Assembly (NCBI GenBank): GCA_029216955.1
Contig: JANAVB010004179.1
Location: forward strand, 18,778-82,777
Reading direction: 5' to 3'
Origin: Iris pallida
Lineage: Eukaryota > Streptophyta > Magnoliopsida > Asparagales > Iridaceae
Length of the DNA stretch: 64,000 nt
Position 1 is the stretch's first letter, and every line of letters starts with the position of its first letter. Positions 1 through 11,954 of this stretch are shown here, piece after piece. Position numbers and translations under genes: made by a program. Below the pieces are notes generated by a model. It saw nothing but the letters and a program-made list of their open reading frames with translations. It ran no database searches and had not been told where the DNA came from.

Positions 1-660
1 TCACCCAAACTGCATCTCGACCAGCCGGGCTCCTTGGAAATCCCGTAACGAAATCCATAGTGATGTGCTCCCACTTCCACTCAGGTATCGGAAGCGGTTG
101 CAACAATCCTACGGACCTCTGATGTTCAGCCTTGACTTGCTGACACACCAAGCACTTTGCTACGAACCGTGCTATTTCACGCTTCATTCCATGCCACCAG
201 TAGTGCTGTCTCAGGTCCCTGTACATCTTCGTACCTCCTGGATGAATAGAATAAGTCGAACTATGTGCCTCTGTCATCAGCTCCTGCCTGATCTCTCCAT
301 TAGGAACATAGAGGCGATCTCCGCACCTCAAGGTCCCATCTTCGTGAATCCTCAATCCAGTTTGCAGTCCTTGCTCTGTCCTCTGTCGAAGCCTCTGATA
401 TCTGGCATCTGTCGGTAAGGTCGCCTTGATCCGCTCTACCAATGAAGATTGAACCTGAATATTCATCATCTGTGCAGCTCCTCCGGGCCTAACAACTTCG
501 ATGCCCATCTTTTCTAAGTCATATAGCAACTCCTTTTGTGATGTCAAGAAATGTGCCATAGGCCTCCGGCTCAATGCATCTGCTACTGAATTCGCCTTCC
601 CTGGATGGTACTGTAACTCAATATCAAAATCTGCCATCAACTCAAGCCAACGCCTCTGTC
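1..660 (-). pseudogene. E1 integrase, N-terminal zinc finger and start of core, cut by the window
   Basis: After the frameshift near 670, the minus strand encodes the RNase H tail and then the integrase HHCC finger: HSSTYSIHPGG gives the His pair and KCLVCQQVKAEH the Cys pair. The core starts at IPEWKWEHITMDFVTG, which holds the first catalytic Asp. The window ends shortly afterwards. In this family the rest of the DDE core and a C-terminal chromodomain would follow to the left. Compared with E3, both Cys of the zinc finger are kept. Confidence 0.85.
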
Positions 661-1080
661 TCAAATTAAATCCTTCTGAGTATAGACATACTTGAGGCTC
701 TTATGATCTGTATATACCTCCACTATTTCTCCATACAGATAATGTCTCCAAAGCTTCAAGGCAAATATTACCGCCGTAAGCTCTAAGTCGTGCGTGGGAT
801 AATTCTTCTCATGGGTCCTCAACTGCCGAGAACCATATGCAACTACCTTCCTATGCTGCATCAAAACGCATCCTAATCCCTTCCCGGATGCATCATTATA
901 GATGACAAAACCTTCTGATCCCGATGGAATGGTCAAGACTGGTGCAGTAGTAAGACGCTTCTTCAAATCATCAAAAGCATCTTGGCACTCTTCCGTCCCC
1001 TCGAACTTCTGATCCTTGCGAGTCAACCTTGTCATGGGCTCCGCAATTCTTGTAAAATTCTCTACGAACCTCCGGTAATA
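661..1080 (-). pseudogene. E1 RNase H
   Basis: RNase H removes template RNA during reverse transcription. The frame continues from the RT after the stop at 1081 with [12 protein letters not shown], then [17 protein letters not shown] (first catalytic Asp), THDLELTAV (Glu/Asp) and [10 protein letters not shown] (Asp). At about 665-675 one base is missing relative to the KDLNLRQRRW motif of the family and of E3. This shifts the frame and closes the segment with a stop. Confidence 0.88.
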
Positions 1081-1938
1081 TCAGACAAGCCCTAGAAAAC
1101 TTCGCACCTCTGAAACATCGGTTGGAGTTGGCCACGACTCCACTGCTGATATCTTCGTCGGATGCACTTCTATGCCTTTTCCTGAGATAACATGGCCAAG
1201 AAATGAAACATGATCTAGAAGAAATTCACACTTACTCAGCTTTGCATATAACTTCTGATGCCCCAAGATCTCCAGCACCTTCCTCAAGTGATCCTCATGA
1301 TCTTCATGGTTCTTTGAATACACCAAAATGTCGTCGATGAATACTACGACAAACTTATCAAGATATTCATGGAATACTCTGTTCATTAAATTCATGAACA
1401 CAGCCGGTGTATTTGTCAAACCAAAGGGCATTACTAAGAACTCGTAATGACCATACCGAGTCCTGAATGCCGCCTTCTGGATGTCTTCTTTCCGAACCTT
1501 CACTTGATGGTATCCCGATCTCAGATCAATCTTTGAGAATACCTGGGCTCCTGTCAGCTGGTCAAATAGATCATCAATTCTAGGCAGGGGATACTTGTTC
1601 TTGATCGTCACAGCATTAAGAGCCCTATAATCAATGCACATGCGAACTGTTCCATCTTTCTTTGGCACAAAGAAAACCGGGGATCCCCAAGGTGATGCAC
1701 TTGGTCTGATAAATCCCTTGTCTTGCAACTCCTGCAGCTGCACCTTCATTTCATCCAGCTCCTTCTTCGCCAGTCGATAGACATTTGAAGAGATTGGTGC
1801 CGCTCCTGGTATGAGCTCAATGGTGAACTCAACCTCTCTGTCGGGTGGTAGACCCGACAGATCATCGGAAAAGACATCAGAAAACTCATCAATGATCGGT
1901 GACGGGGCAACCTCCATCGCCATGCAAGCTCCATGATA
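1081..1938 (-). pseudogene. E1 reverse transcriptase
   Basis: RNA-directed DNA polymerase domain of the gypsy polyprotein. It begins with the conserved linker around [20 protein letters not shown], then [28 protein letters not shown] and the catalytic [10 protein letters not shown] box (both Asp present, about residues 195-198 from the Met at 1923). The thumb region ends at SFLGL. The domain is uninterrupted over about 280 codons. A TGA at 1081-1083 then stands where the family has a Gly codon before YYRRF, and the frame continues beyond it. The catalytic core therefore looks intact, although the polyprotein is not. Confidence 0.93.
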
Positions 1939-2799
1939 CTAAGATACTCCCTTCTCAATGCTTCCTCTCTGAAATTCAAACTCCGGCTGGCCTGGCGGTC
2001 TAAATATAGCACAACCCCTGTGGCAATCCAATATCGCATGATACTGACTAAGCCAATCCATACCCAATACTACGTCAAAATTTGGCATAGGAAATACCAA
2101 AAGTCGAGCTCTCATCTCTCGGCCACAAATAACTACCGAACAGGTTCTACATGAACTAGTCACAGGTACTATACCCCCACCAGTAATAATGTTCCAACTC
2201 TTAGGCATAGTAGAAGTAGCTATCCTATGCACAGCTACAAATCTAGATGATATAAATGATAAGGTGGCACCAGAATCAAATAACACTGTAGCAGGCAATG
2301 AACCTACTAAAATAGTACCTGTGATAGCCTTACCTTCGGTTCCATCTTCTCCCTGAGTGAGAGCAAAAATCTGTCCTTGCTTCTTGTTTCCTGCCTGCTG
2401 CTTGGCTTTCTCAAACTGTGCTGACTGTGAGGGGAGTATAGGTCCTCTCTGCTGACCTCCTGATGCTGGTGGCTTCTGTCCTCCTGTTGGCACAATGGCT
2501 CCCCGAACTGGGCAATCTCGAGCCTGATGCTGGCTCGATCCACAAGCTAAACAAGTACCCAGCATCCTTCTGCACTCTCTCTGTAAGTGTCCCTTCCTGC
2601 CACAGTAATGGCAAGTGGGAAGCTCCTTAGACTGGTAGGGTCCAGTCTTCTGCTGATGCTGATGATGTCCCATAGGTCTCTTGATAGGACCTCCTTGCTG
2701 CATCTTCGTCTGCACTGGCTGGTTCCTCTGCTGGTTCAGCTTCCCCTTGCTAATTATCTCCTGAATCCTGGCCTCCGTCAGCAACTCAGCATAAGAGAT
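1939..2799 (-). pseudogene. E1 nucleocapsid zinc knuckles and protease, broken
   Basis: This continues the gag frame. Two CCHC knuckles (CX2CX4HX4C) stand in tandem, starting CHYCGRKGH and CLACGSSQH, at about residues 58-91 counted from the Met at 2784. They bind the RNA genome. The aspartic protease follows, with the active site LFDSGAT (Asp at about residue 170) and the downstream GMDWL motif. It would cut the polyprotein. The segment ends at an in-frame TAG (1939-1941), just before the reverse transcriptase. That is a nonsense mutation, since the frame continues directly. All catalytic residues of the protease are present. Confidence 0.88.
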
Positions 2800-3654
2800 T
2801 CAGGACTGAGAGCTAGTATAATGCTGTAGCTCCTGCCTCAGCCCGTTGTGAAATCTCTTGGCCTTCTCCAGATCATTGGGTATCAGTACCTCTCCATATT
2901 TGCTGAGTCGACTGAACTCCGAGTCATACTCGTCAACAGTCTTGTTCCCTTGCTCCAGATGCAGGAACTGGTTGTATAAGGCATTCTTTACGGTAGTAGG
3001 GAAGTACTTCTTATCAAAGAACTCCAGAAACTGTTCCCACAACTGACGAGTACCCAACTGACGCTCCATAGAATCCCACCAGTGATGGGCATTCCCCTCC
3101 AACTGAGTTCTTACGCCAGTCATCCATAAATCTTCTGGCAACTGAGATGCCTGCAATTTCTTCTTGGTGCTGGTGATCCAAGTAGTGGTCTCCTCCGGAC
3201 TCTCATTTCCCTTATAAGGTTTGGGGTCCATCTGCACGTAGTCCTTCACTGAACCTACCCATGCTGGTCTCACGGGAGCTAGTGTCGGAGCTGGTGCAGG
3301 TGCTGTCATCCTCTCCATAGCTGTCAAGAATCCCTGTCTCATCTCAGCAGCTTCCCGTCTTTGCTCAGCTGCTTCTTGCCTCTGCTCTGCTGCTTGCTGT
3401 CTCTGTTCTTGCATCATGTGCATGAACTGAAACATCTGTGCCTGACTATCTTGAGGCACAGCCGAGGGCACTCCATATGGTGTCTGAGGGTACTGCGGGG
3501 GAGGAGGAGGTACCCCAGTTGGTTGTGCACCAACTGGCTGAGACGTCTGCCCTGGAAGCAAAGGGTGGGTTGGAACTACCCTTGCGGACTGCTAATCCAT
3601 ACCAGATGACTGGTTATCTCTACCGACAGCGGTACGTCCACTCCTTAGATTCAT
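2800..3654 (-). pseudogene. gag: E1 gag (capsid part), broken
   Basis: Gag makes the particle protein of the retrotransposon. I place the start at the ATG at 3654, which opens a 20-codon stretch beginning MNLRSGR before a TAG at 3592-3594. The frame then runs on to a TGA at 2800-2802. The N-terminal part is Pro/Gln-rich with a charged coiled stretch of repeated EQRQEAAEQRR-type units. The capsid region follows, with the gypsy-gag pattern around HHWWDSMERQLG and FFDKKYFP, the part corresponding to Pfam Retrotrans_gag. Both stops are in the same frame as the rest of gag-pol, so they are nonsense mutations and not real ends. Members of this clade usually have one continuous gag-pol frame. Confidence 0.85.
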
Positions 3655-6469
3655 GATTCTGCAGAGATAAGATAGAAGGAATTGAGAATAGGGCGGAAAC
3701 AAACGAGATGCAAAAGAATTTGTTCAAGGATAATCAAGAATGATATAGTCAAGTATGGATGAGACCCTATATTCTAAACCTAATTTGCAGGCTTGTTCGG
3801 TACAGTAACGTAACCAAACAAATTTCAGGACCAGCATGGGCCACCACTAAAAACATGTCACGCCCCAGTTCCAAATAATCGGATCGGGAACACGTGGCAT
3901 GCCAGCTGTACAATCTAGCATAGCTAAACCCAATTTAATGGACTATGATTCGATTGTAGTACGCTGAAGTATAACTAATAAAGTAACATCACAGGCAGGT
4001 AAACTAGTCTCATCCATGAAATAAAGTAATAGATAACTGAATGGAAAATCATCAGTGCCACAGAATCCAAATGTCACTATGGCTAGAGGAGAACAATCCA
4101 CTAATAAGTAAATGAGTACAACTGGAATGAAATGAAGTAGCAAAAGAAATAAACAGAATACTGGAAATGGAACCCACGTCTGAAGATGTAGCTAGCCTTC
4201 AGAGGATCAAGGCTGCGGCTCCACCTCAAAGTCGTCGTCAACAAGTCCGTATACTCCGTAATCAGCCGGGAATAAGTGCTCGTCAAGCTCTGGAAAAATA
4301 CCAGGTCCTCAGAGGGACATAACAAATACACAGAAAAATGACATGCGTGAATATACTGAGCAGTAATGTAAAAGTAACGAATAGGAATGCCACCCAGTAT
4401 TTTTCTAACCAAACAAGGACAGGAAATACAAGGAAGCAATAAGGTGTTCTAACCACCTATGTGTAAATGCACTCGAGACATCTCTAGTGGCACATGAGAG
4501 GGGGAGAAGAAGAAGAAACTGCCGTTCTACGGTTTGAGAAACGAGGGGCTACGAGCATCCAGCGTACATTGGAAATAGAAATTCTCATACACCACTAGTA
4601 GACTCTTCCCACCCAATGTACTCGTACCGTATACGCGGTACGAACAATATGCAAGACGTCATAGTAAATATAGTATAACTAAACCAAACTGCTAACAGAC
4701 TCAAGATCATATGTTAATGGCCAGTCAACACAGAACCTCTGCACTCAACTCACTCATATGTGATACGTGTCTGAGACAGTGTCAAGTTTATACTAACTCT
4801 ATACAAGGTAGTCATCAATGGAGACGAGTGCACACGATAGTAATAACTGGCAAATGTAAATACTGCATAGTAAATGTCAAGCAAGGTGTACTTGCCTGTG
4901 TCCAGCAACTGAGTATCCGGGTCCAAAGTAGAGTCCGAGTCCCGAGAAGCAAATAATCCTAAACAAGATTTATCTCTAATTAATTACTAATTAAACAAAT
5001 AACAATTCATTTAATTGATAAGTAATCTATAATTTAAGTTAAACTATTACTACTAGCTAGCTAGTATCAAAATATTATGAATAAAAATCATACAATAATA
5101 AGTATGTAAACTATACTTATTATCATACCATTTATATTCTGAAATTTATACACAACCAAATATTTAATAATTAATTAATTAATTAATTATAATTAATTAA
5201 CCAATCAATTTAATACACACATGAATTCACAATTCCTAATATTACTAACATAAATAGTAAAAATCCTTAAAAATCATTTTTAGTCTATTTTAATAATAAA
5301 CTAAATAATATCAGAATAATAAATATATATTAAATATATATTTTACAGAAAATGGATTATTACCATTAAACTATTTATTAAATAACTAGTTAAATAATAA
5401 CAATAAGTACTTAATAATTCTAAATAAATCCAAATAAATCACCACCAACCTTAAATTTAATCATTAAAGCTAAATTCACAATAGTAACACATAATTAATA
5501 ATTATTTAAATTAATAAATAATTATTACACAATTTAATACATAATCCTAAACATGATTCTCAAAATTACTTTTAAGTCTTAAAAAATTCGTAAATATATC
5601 TAAAATACATAAAATAAATTCCTAAACACCATATTTACACATTTCTAACAGAATCCTAACATTTCACAAAATTACAATATTTATATAATTAATAACAATT
5701 AATTATATAATATATTCAACTTATGTAATAAATCTAGAAATTACCCAACTAAATCTAAATAATTATAAATTATAATAAATAAATATTGGAATTATTTTTC
5801 TACAGAATAATATACTATTACAAACATTTTCTATTCAAACAATATTATTTAATTACTAACCAATTAAATAATATAAATTGAAAACGGTATTTAATAATTA
5901 GTTTGATTAATACAAAACTTCCAAGAAAAATCTAAATAAAATATTTTAAAAACCAATAAAATACTGGAAAATTTTACATAATTTACTTTATAATTAAATC
6001 TATATTTTCCATATAAATTATATTATTTAATTATTTACCAATTAAATAATATGCATCAAACGGAATTAATTAAACAGTTTTAATTCACTGTTTTTCACAT
6101 AAAATAATTATAAATTTAATTCTAAAAATTCTGGAAAAATTATTTTAAAATACTATATTAATTATACAAACTTTTTCATGTACAAAGTTTTATCTAATTC
6201 GTGATCAAAATATTACATAAAAATTAAAACAGTAAACATATTTAATTAATTACTAGCATTGAAACTTCATAATTAAATATAAATAAATACTAATAATTAA
6301 TATTATTTCATACAAAAATTAGGGTAGAACCCCTACATAATTACCAATGATTTCCTACATTTAGATCTAGTTATTCATCCATTTATTCATCATAACAATC
6401 AATACAAAACTGAATAATCAGAATTTAAATACTAAAACTTGGTTTAAAGCATGCTAAGAGGATTTAATC

Positions 6470-6730
6470 CACGTGACAGCGCCACGGGGGGGGGGGGGGG
6501 GGGGGGGGGGTCGGGGTTACCTCGCCACGCCGCAGGGGGGTGGAACGCCGCGAGGGGGGGGGTCGCGCCGACGAGGGGGCCGCCGGATCGGGGCCGGCCG
6601 GGCTGCAGCGCGCGCGGGGGGGTCGCCGGCTGCTACACGCGGGCGCGGGAAGCGCCGCGTCTCGTCGTCGACGGCGGGGCTCTGGGTGAGGGGGAAAGGA
6701 GATAGGCGCGGGAGAGGGGGAGGGGCTGGT
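6470..6730. repeat. GC-rich island with a 25-G homopolymer
   Basis: G runs uninterrupted from 6486 to 6510, followed by about 200 bp rich in GGGG blocks, CGCG and GCCG. It lies inside an otherwise very AT-rich LTR. On the transcribed strand this is C-rich leader sequence. Open reading frames through it exist only because GC-rich DNA has few stops, so I call no gene. Confidence 0.85.
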
Positions 6731-6810
6731 GGTTTAATGGGGAGAGGTGGAGTTTGTGTGGAGGCAAGTTTAGGGTTAGGGTTGAGAGTGATTAGGTTCT
6801 CCTATAAGAA

Positions 6811-6819
6811 TATATATAT
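6811..6819 (-). promoter_or_regulatory. Putative TATA box of the E1 LTR
   Basis: The minus strand reads TATATATA followed by a pyrimidine-rich leader with AACCCTAAAC at 6768-6783. That is the telo-box type motif often found just downstream of plant start sites. It sits about 290 bp into the LTR, a normal place for the U3/R border. Transcription has not been shown. Confidence 0.45.
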
Positions 6820-7930
6820 GGGAATGAGATCCAAATGAATAGGTCCCTAATGGGTTGGGCCTAGGTTAAGGTTAAATATAAGGATTGGGTTTAGTTGCTA
6901 AAAATTTTAACACCAAAACTATACAAGCTTATATATATAATCTAATAGTAAAACCAATAAATAGTAACACTATATATATATATCATATACTTCTAAACTT
7001 TATCAATAATTTAATAATTAGTGTAAAAGCATTTATTTAACAATTAACATTATTTAGTAACAAATAATAATAATAATAATAAAATAATTTTGAGGGGTTT
7101 TACATAGCCAGATTCAGGCTTGATCAAATTCATGAGTTTTTGTTTTCAATCTGTTGAATAGAGAAAGGCCGAAGAATCAATACTCCTCTTGATTTTAGTC
7201 ATTTTTCCTCTACTGGTAATTCGTCCTTGATTCTCAAAGACCTAATCCCTACAACACAAATACTTGTACTAGATCGATCTCCTTATTTTCCAAAGAACAG
7301 ATACTTATGTCACTTTTTGTCATAGGACTTTTAGAACTCATTTTGAATTTTCATAGACTTTTTGGAATTCTTATGGATAAAGTTGACAAAATATTTGACG
7401 ACCTACTATGGCGTGACAGATGCGCACTGCAGTCATTTATCCGGATTATGGAGGTCATGAGTTAACTGCAGCCAGCTGCATACTAACGAGGCATGAGCTC
7501 TAAGTTAAAGTAATTTTAAATATTTATAGGTTCTCGGATATTATTGAGACTATATCCTAAAATCATAAAATTACTGGTCTCTTGAGTCGTATCATCAATA
7601 GTGGATAGAGTTGATAGAATATTCAGCAATCTCTCATTATTTGAATCATGGGACCAAAGGTTCACTGCAGCCAGATATACACTACACTGGCGGAGCATGA
7701 ACCCTAGGCAAAATGACTTCGAATGCGTATGGTTTTCGGATACTATTGAGACCATATCAAAGTTTTCATATTTTATCTCTCGGCGCCATTAACAATTTTA
7801 CTGGAAATTATCTTGACTTGTTTAAATTTTGGCCTTATTTGAAATCTTAGTGTCTAATCCATGTTTCAGAACTCATCTCTATAAACATATGTTTCCTATA
7901 GAATTTTCTTGATTTACCTAGAAACTCATT

Positions 7931-8383
<453 letters not shown>

Positions 8384-9161
8384 ATATATGTGTGTATATA
8401 GGTATGATTTATGATCGAAACTAGATTTTATTAAGTCGTATGGTACGATTTATGACCGAAACTAGATTTTATTTCTTATATTTATCGTGCCATGATGATT
8501 TTGATATTGAGTTAATCATATCATGACAATTTTTGGGTTCCCTTGGTTTGGGTAGACGTTGAGTATCCTAAATTATTTTGATCATATTATGATCATGTCT
8601 AACTTGATAATGATCATACTAATATAATTGGTCTTTACTCCTGAATGATTTTGATCTTAATCACAATCGTGCCTAATCGATTTATTTTTCTTGATCATGC
8701 TTACTCTTAAATTGATTTGTAGACAAGTCAAATTTTTGAAACTTATTTTGATTATCCTTAGTCGTTTCATTTCTATATTGGTCGTATTACTTTATTAGTC
8801 GTGACTATATCATTTTAGTCATATTTTGAAAAAAATCATATTAATAATTTTTGAAATTTTTACCTGTGATAATTATACCAAAACGATTTCTTATTGGGTT
8901 TAGGTCATAAGCTTATTCTTGATCATATTTAGGATTTAAAATATAACTATATCATTTTGGTACTATTTCCACCTTGCCTAATTTTGATTTATTTTATCAT
9001 GTTTAGGATTTATTATGCCTAGATTTTAAACTTTGATCACTTCTAGATCATCTTGATTTTACTAGTCGAACTAAAATTTTGATTCAATGTTTAACCGATT
9101 TTTCAAATTTTTCTATTTGGATTTATCATGCCTGTTGAAATTTCAAGGACAAAATTTTGTT

Positions 9162-9175
9162 AAGGGGGGAAGATT
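9162..9175 (+). promoter_or_regulatory. Polypurine tract of E2
   Basis: The sequence AAGGGGGGAAGA precedes the LTR start, downstream of the family-typical CAAGGACAAAATTTTG. A purine tract in this position primes plus-strand DNA synthesis in LTR retrotransposons. It fixes the strand of E2 and supports a 3' LTR start at 9176. Confidence 0.75.
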
Positions 9176-10997
9176 TGTAACTCCCTAAAACCAATTTTGG
9201 TAAAATTTTGAATTATTTCCTAAAATTTATATTTTTGGAAGAAGTATCATTCTTCTTTTAATAAAAATTTGTTTTATATAATAAATCTAATTTTTAGAAT
9301 AATCAATTATGTTTTAATAAATTTAAATATAATTTATAAATTATGTTTATTTAATTTTAGTCTTGATTATGATTACTACTAGTCTGGATTATGACTATTA
9401 TTTGGGATGGATTTATTTATACTAAATAGTTCCTAATTGCCTACCTAGCTTGGGCTGGATTTATTTATATTAATTAGTTATAGGTATTGGGCTAGAGAGT
9501 GATTAACTATTTAGTTAGCTAATTAATTATCTAGTCATAGTTACTACTTTGTTATTTAATTACCATAATTAGCTAGAGAGTAATTTTTAATTATTTAAGA
9601 TTAGTTATTAACTACTTGATTTGTTTGTTGCTAACTATTTATTTTTTACTAATAAAGTAATTTGGCAGTAATTAGTTAGAGTTGGTTAAGGTTAGTTAGT
9701 AGACTTCCTTACCAACCCCTAGATCTACTTCAATTTACTATAGTGCCACTTTAGACTTGTGGAAACACTCCATTTCCTCTTATTCAAATATTGGTTCTCC
9801 CAAAAATTTTATTACAAGAAATTTCTCTCACTCTTTCTTTCTCCTGTCACTCTCCCACTCTCCCTTTCCAGGCCGGACGCTGCCGTACTCTAGTGACCGT
9901 ACTGCCTGACCGCCTCATTTTCCTTCCTGCCTCCACTATCTTTCTGCTCACTCCGGCCCATCTCCACTGCGCCACCAATGTCACCACCATCAAAAATTAG
10001 TCCACAGTTCTGCCCATTTGCCAGTACTTTAACCCGACCATCACAACCTTAGCACCTCCCCCTCCGATTACTCCGGCGAACATCGCCACCCGCTGCTCCA
10101 GCAGTCCAGCATAGCCCTGGCCACCAGGACCCAAGTCTCCACCACTTGCTCCTCCCTCTACCAGGTTCCGATCACCACCCAAGCTCATCACCATTAACAG
10201 ATCTATTTCTCTGAACACCTCCATCGCCATTCCCAAGATAATCTAGAGCCGCTCACCTTAATTTTGGTGACGCTGACTCCAAATATACCCCAGCGACGAC
10301 TGGATCGGTCGACGAGAGCACCACCGGTTGGGCCGGATCTGACGTACGCCGTGCCATGTTGTGGCCGTCGGTCTCGCACTCGACGGATCCAACCTCGGGA
10401 ATCCACATCGACGACTATCTTGGTGAGCCTCCCCTGACATGACCCCGACCGCCATCCGATGAGTTGCAGTCGACTAGATCTGCCTATACGCATGTTTGAA
10501 TCGAGCGCCACCCTCCGTGCCGGTGGACGTTCACGCCTCCGCGCCACGTAACCGCCTGGGTAAGCTCCTTCTCCTTCTTTTCTTCTTCGTCCCCTTTCTC
10601 TCATTGAATGGTTGCTGCCATCTCTCTCTTCAGATAGATGAAGTTTTACATCCTAAACTAGGGCATAGGCCAGGACTACAGGTCCAATAGTACTTCTTTG
10701 ATATATATTATCTGTGGGCTAAAAGCCAATATTAGCTTAACTATATTTAGGGTTGGGCTTGGGTTTCCCAGCCCAACTGAACTTTATTTTGTATGTAGTA
10801 AAATGTTTTTGTAGCCTTGGGTTAGCTAAGTTAATTAATTGAAATTTCCTACGGGCTAGACTTCAAAGCCTATTGAAGTTAGTGATTAATAGTTATATGT
10901 TGATAGTTGGGCCAGACCAGATTCAAAGGTTTTTTTTAGGGCCATACTAATATGCATGTATATATATTGGCAACATTAATTTTGTATAAAATTTTAG

Positions 10998-10998
<1 letters not shown>

Positions 10999-11083
<85 letters not shown>
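10999..11083. repeat. (TA)n microsatellite in the E2 LTR
   Basis: About 85 bp of pure TA dinucleotides, followed by a short A run. Confidence 0.95.
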
Positions 11084-11089
<6 letters not shown>

Positions 11090-11954
11090 AAAGTCATGCT
11101 CTGGTACACTTAGAAATTTTCTCTATCAACCTGTGACAAACTCGACCGTGCGGCCAGGCAATCCCCACGACCATCCCTCGACTGTCGAATGCCACCACCA
11201 GAACTGTCGTCATCGTCGAAACCCGCATGGGAGGCCATTGGAACAGCGCATTTTAAGAAAAAAATTGTGTGGTACTCCACTTCGAGTCTATAATGCTTCC
11301 TCCATGATCGATGAAAATATGATCCATAAATTTCTACTTATAGCTGGGTAGACCACCTACGAACCCTTCAAACGAATTACCCTAATGTTCCTTATATTGA
11401 TCGTGAAAAATTCTGGAAATTAAGAGAATACATGGCCATAATGACAGAAATCCATGACCCGAAGCCCATGTTCGACGTCAGTTTGCGACCCATAAGTTGC
11501 AAATTTTAAAAAAGTAATTTGAATAACATATTTCAAACGACTCTTTTCGTTGACTTTGATTTCCTTGACTGTGCGTCGAGATAACATATTTCAAAAATCA
11601 AAATAATAGTTTTCAAAATAATAAAAAATTTAGAAAATTCCTTGATAAGGCGTGCGCTCCGATAAACCGGGCGACGTGGTCGCGAAACAAAAGCATTGAA
11701 AGGTCTGTGTCGACTTCACGAACGTGTGGAATTCGACGAAACTCGATTTCGTTGCGTGTGCACGACGAAATCGAGGCGTATCGGTCGAGATATCCCGTAT
11801 CGACCTCTTTGCAAACTAGCCTACAACTTTGTGCACACTCAACATCTCGAGACAAAACTTGTGCCACTGGACTCGTGCCATTTTTCTGGTCCTGTGAGTC
11901 AAGTTTGGTCCAATTCTGAGAAAGTCGACCGAAATATTATTTTGGCGGGCCCGT

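Larger units (their letters stand above)
1..7104 (-). mobile_element. E1: Tekay/Del-type chromovirus LTR retrotransposon, 5' part
   Basis: Minus-strand Ty3/gypsy element read from a 5' LTR (3856-7104) through an untranslated leader (3655-3855), gag, nucleocapsid, protease, reverse transcriptase, RNase H and the start of integrase. The window edge cuts it inside the integrase core, so its 3' half and 3' LTR lie to the left. The domain order PR-RT-RH-INT is Ty3/gypsy. The long LTR and the style of the pol protein fit the Tekay/Del chromoviruses. That lineage call is from family knowledge and was not tested by a tree. Four in-frame stops and one frameshift show the copy is dead. Confidence 0.9.
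3856..7104 (-). repeat. 5' LTR of E1
   Basis: The LTR is 3249 bp. On the plus strand it starts TGTCACGCCCC and ends GGGGTTTTACA, giving TG...CA ends and a short terminal inversion. Read on the minus strand, it opens with the TGTAAAACCCC type of start common in plant gypsy LTRs. The stretch 4960-6460 is extremely AT-rich, and 6480-6720 is a GC-rich island with a poly-G run. A TATA box and telomere-like AACCCTAA motifs mark the probable promoter near 6770-6820. Only the inner boundary with the leader is tied to a gene. The 5 bases beyond (7105-7109, TAGCC) would be the target duplication, but the other copy lies outside the window. Confidence 0.8.

Noticed and set aside
6768..6785. Telomere repeat at TTTAGGGTTAGGG (also 32290-32340, 36870-36910, 41726-41770)
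   Set aside because: Only one or two units, always in the LTR leader. Better read as telo-box promoter motifs.
6451..6838. Two overlapping frames in the E1 LTR GC island
   Set aside because: Poly-Gly and Arg-rich translations of the G run on the strand opposite to the element. Composition artefact.
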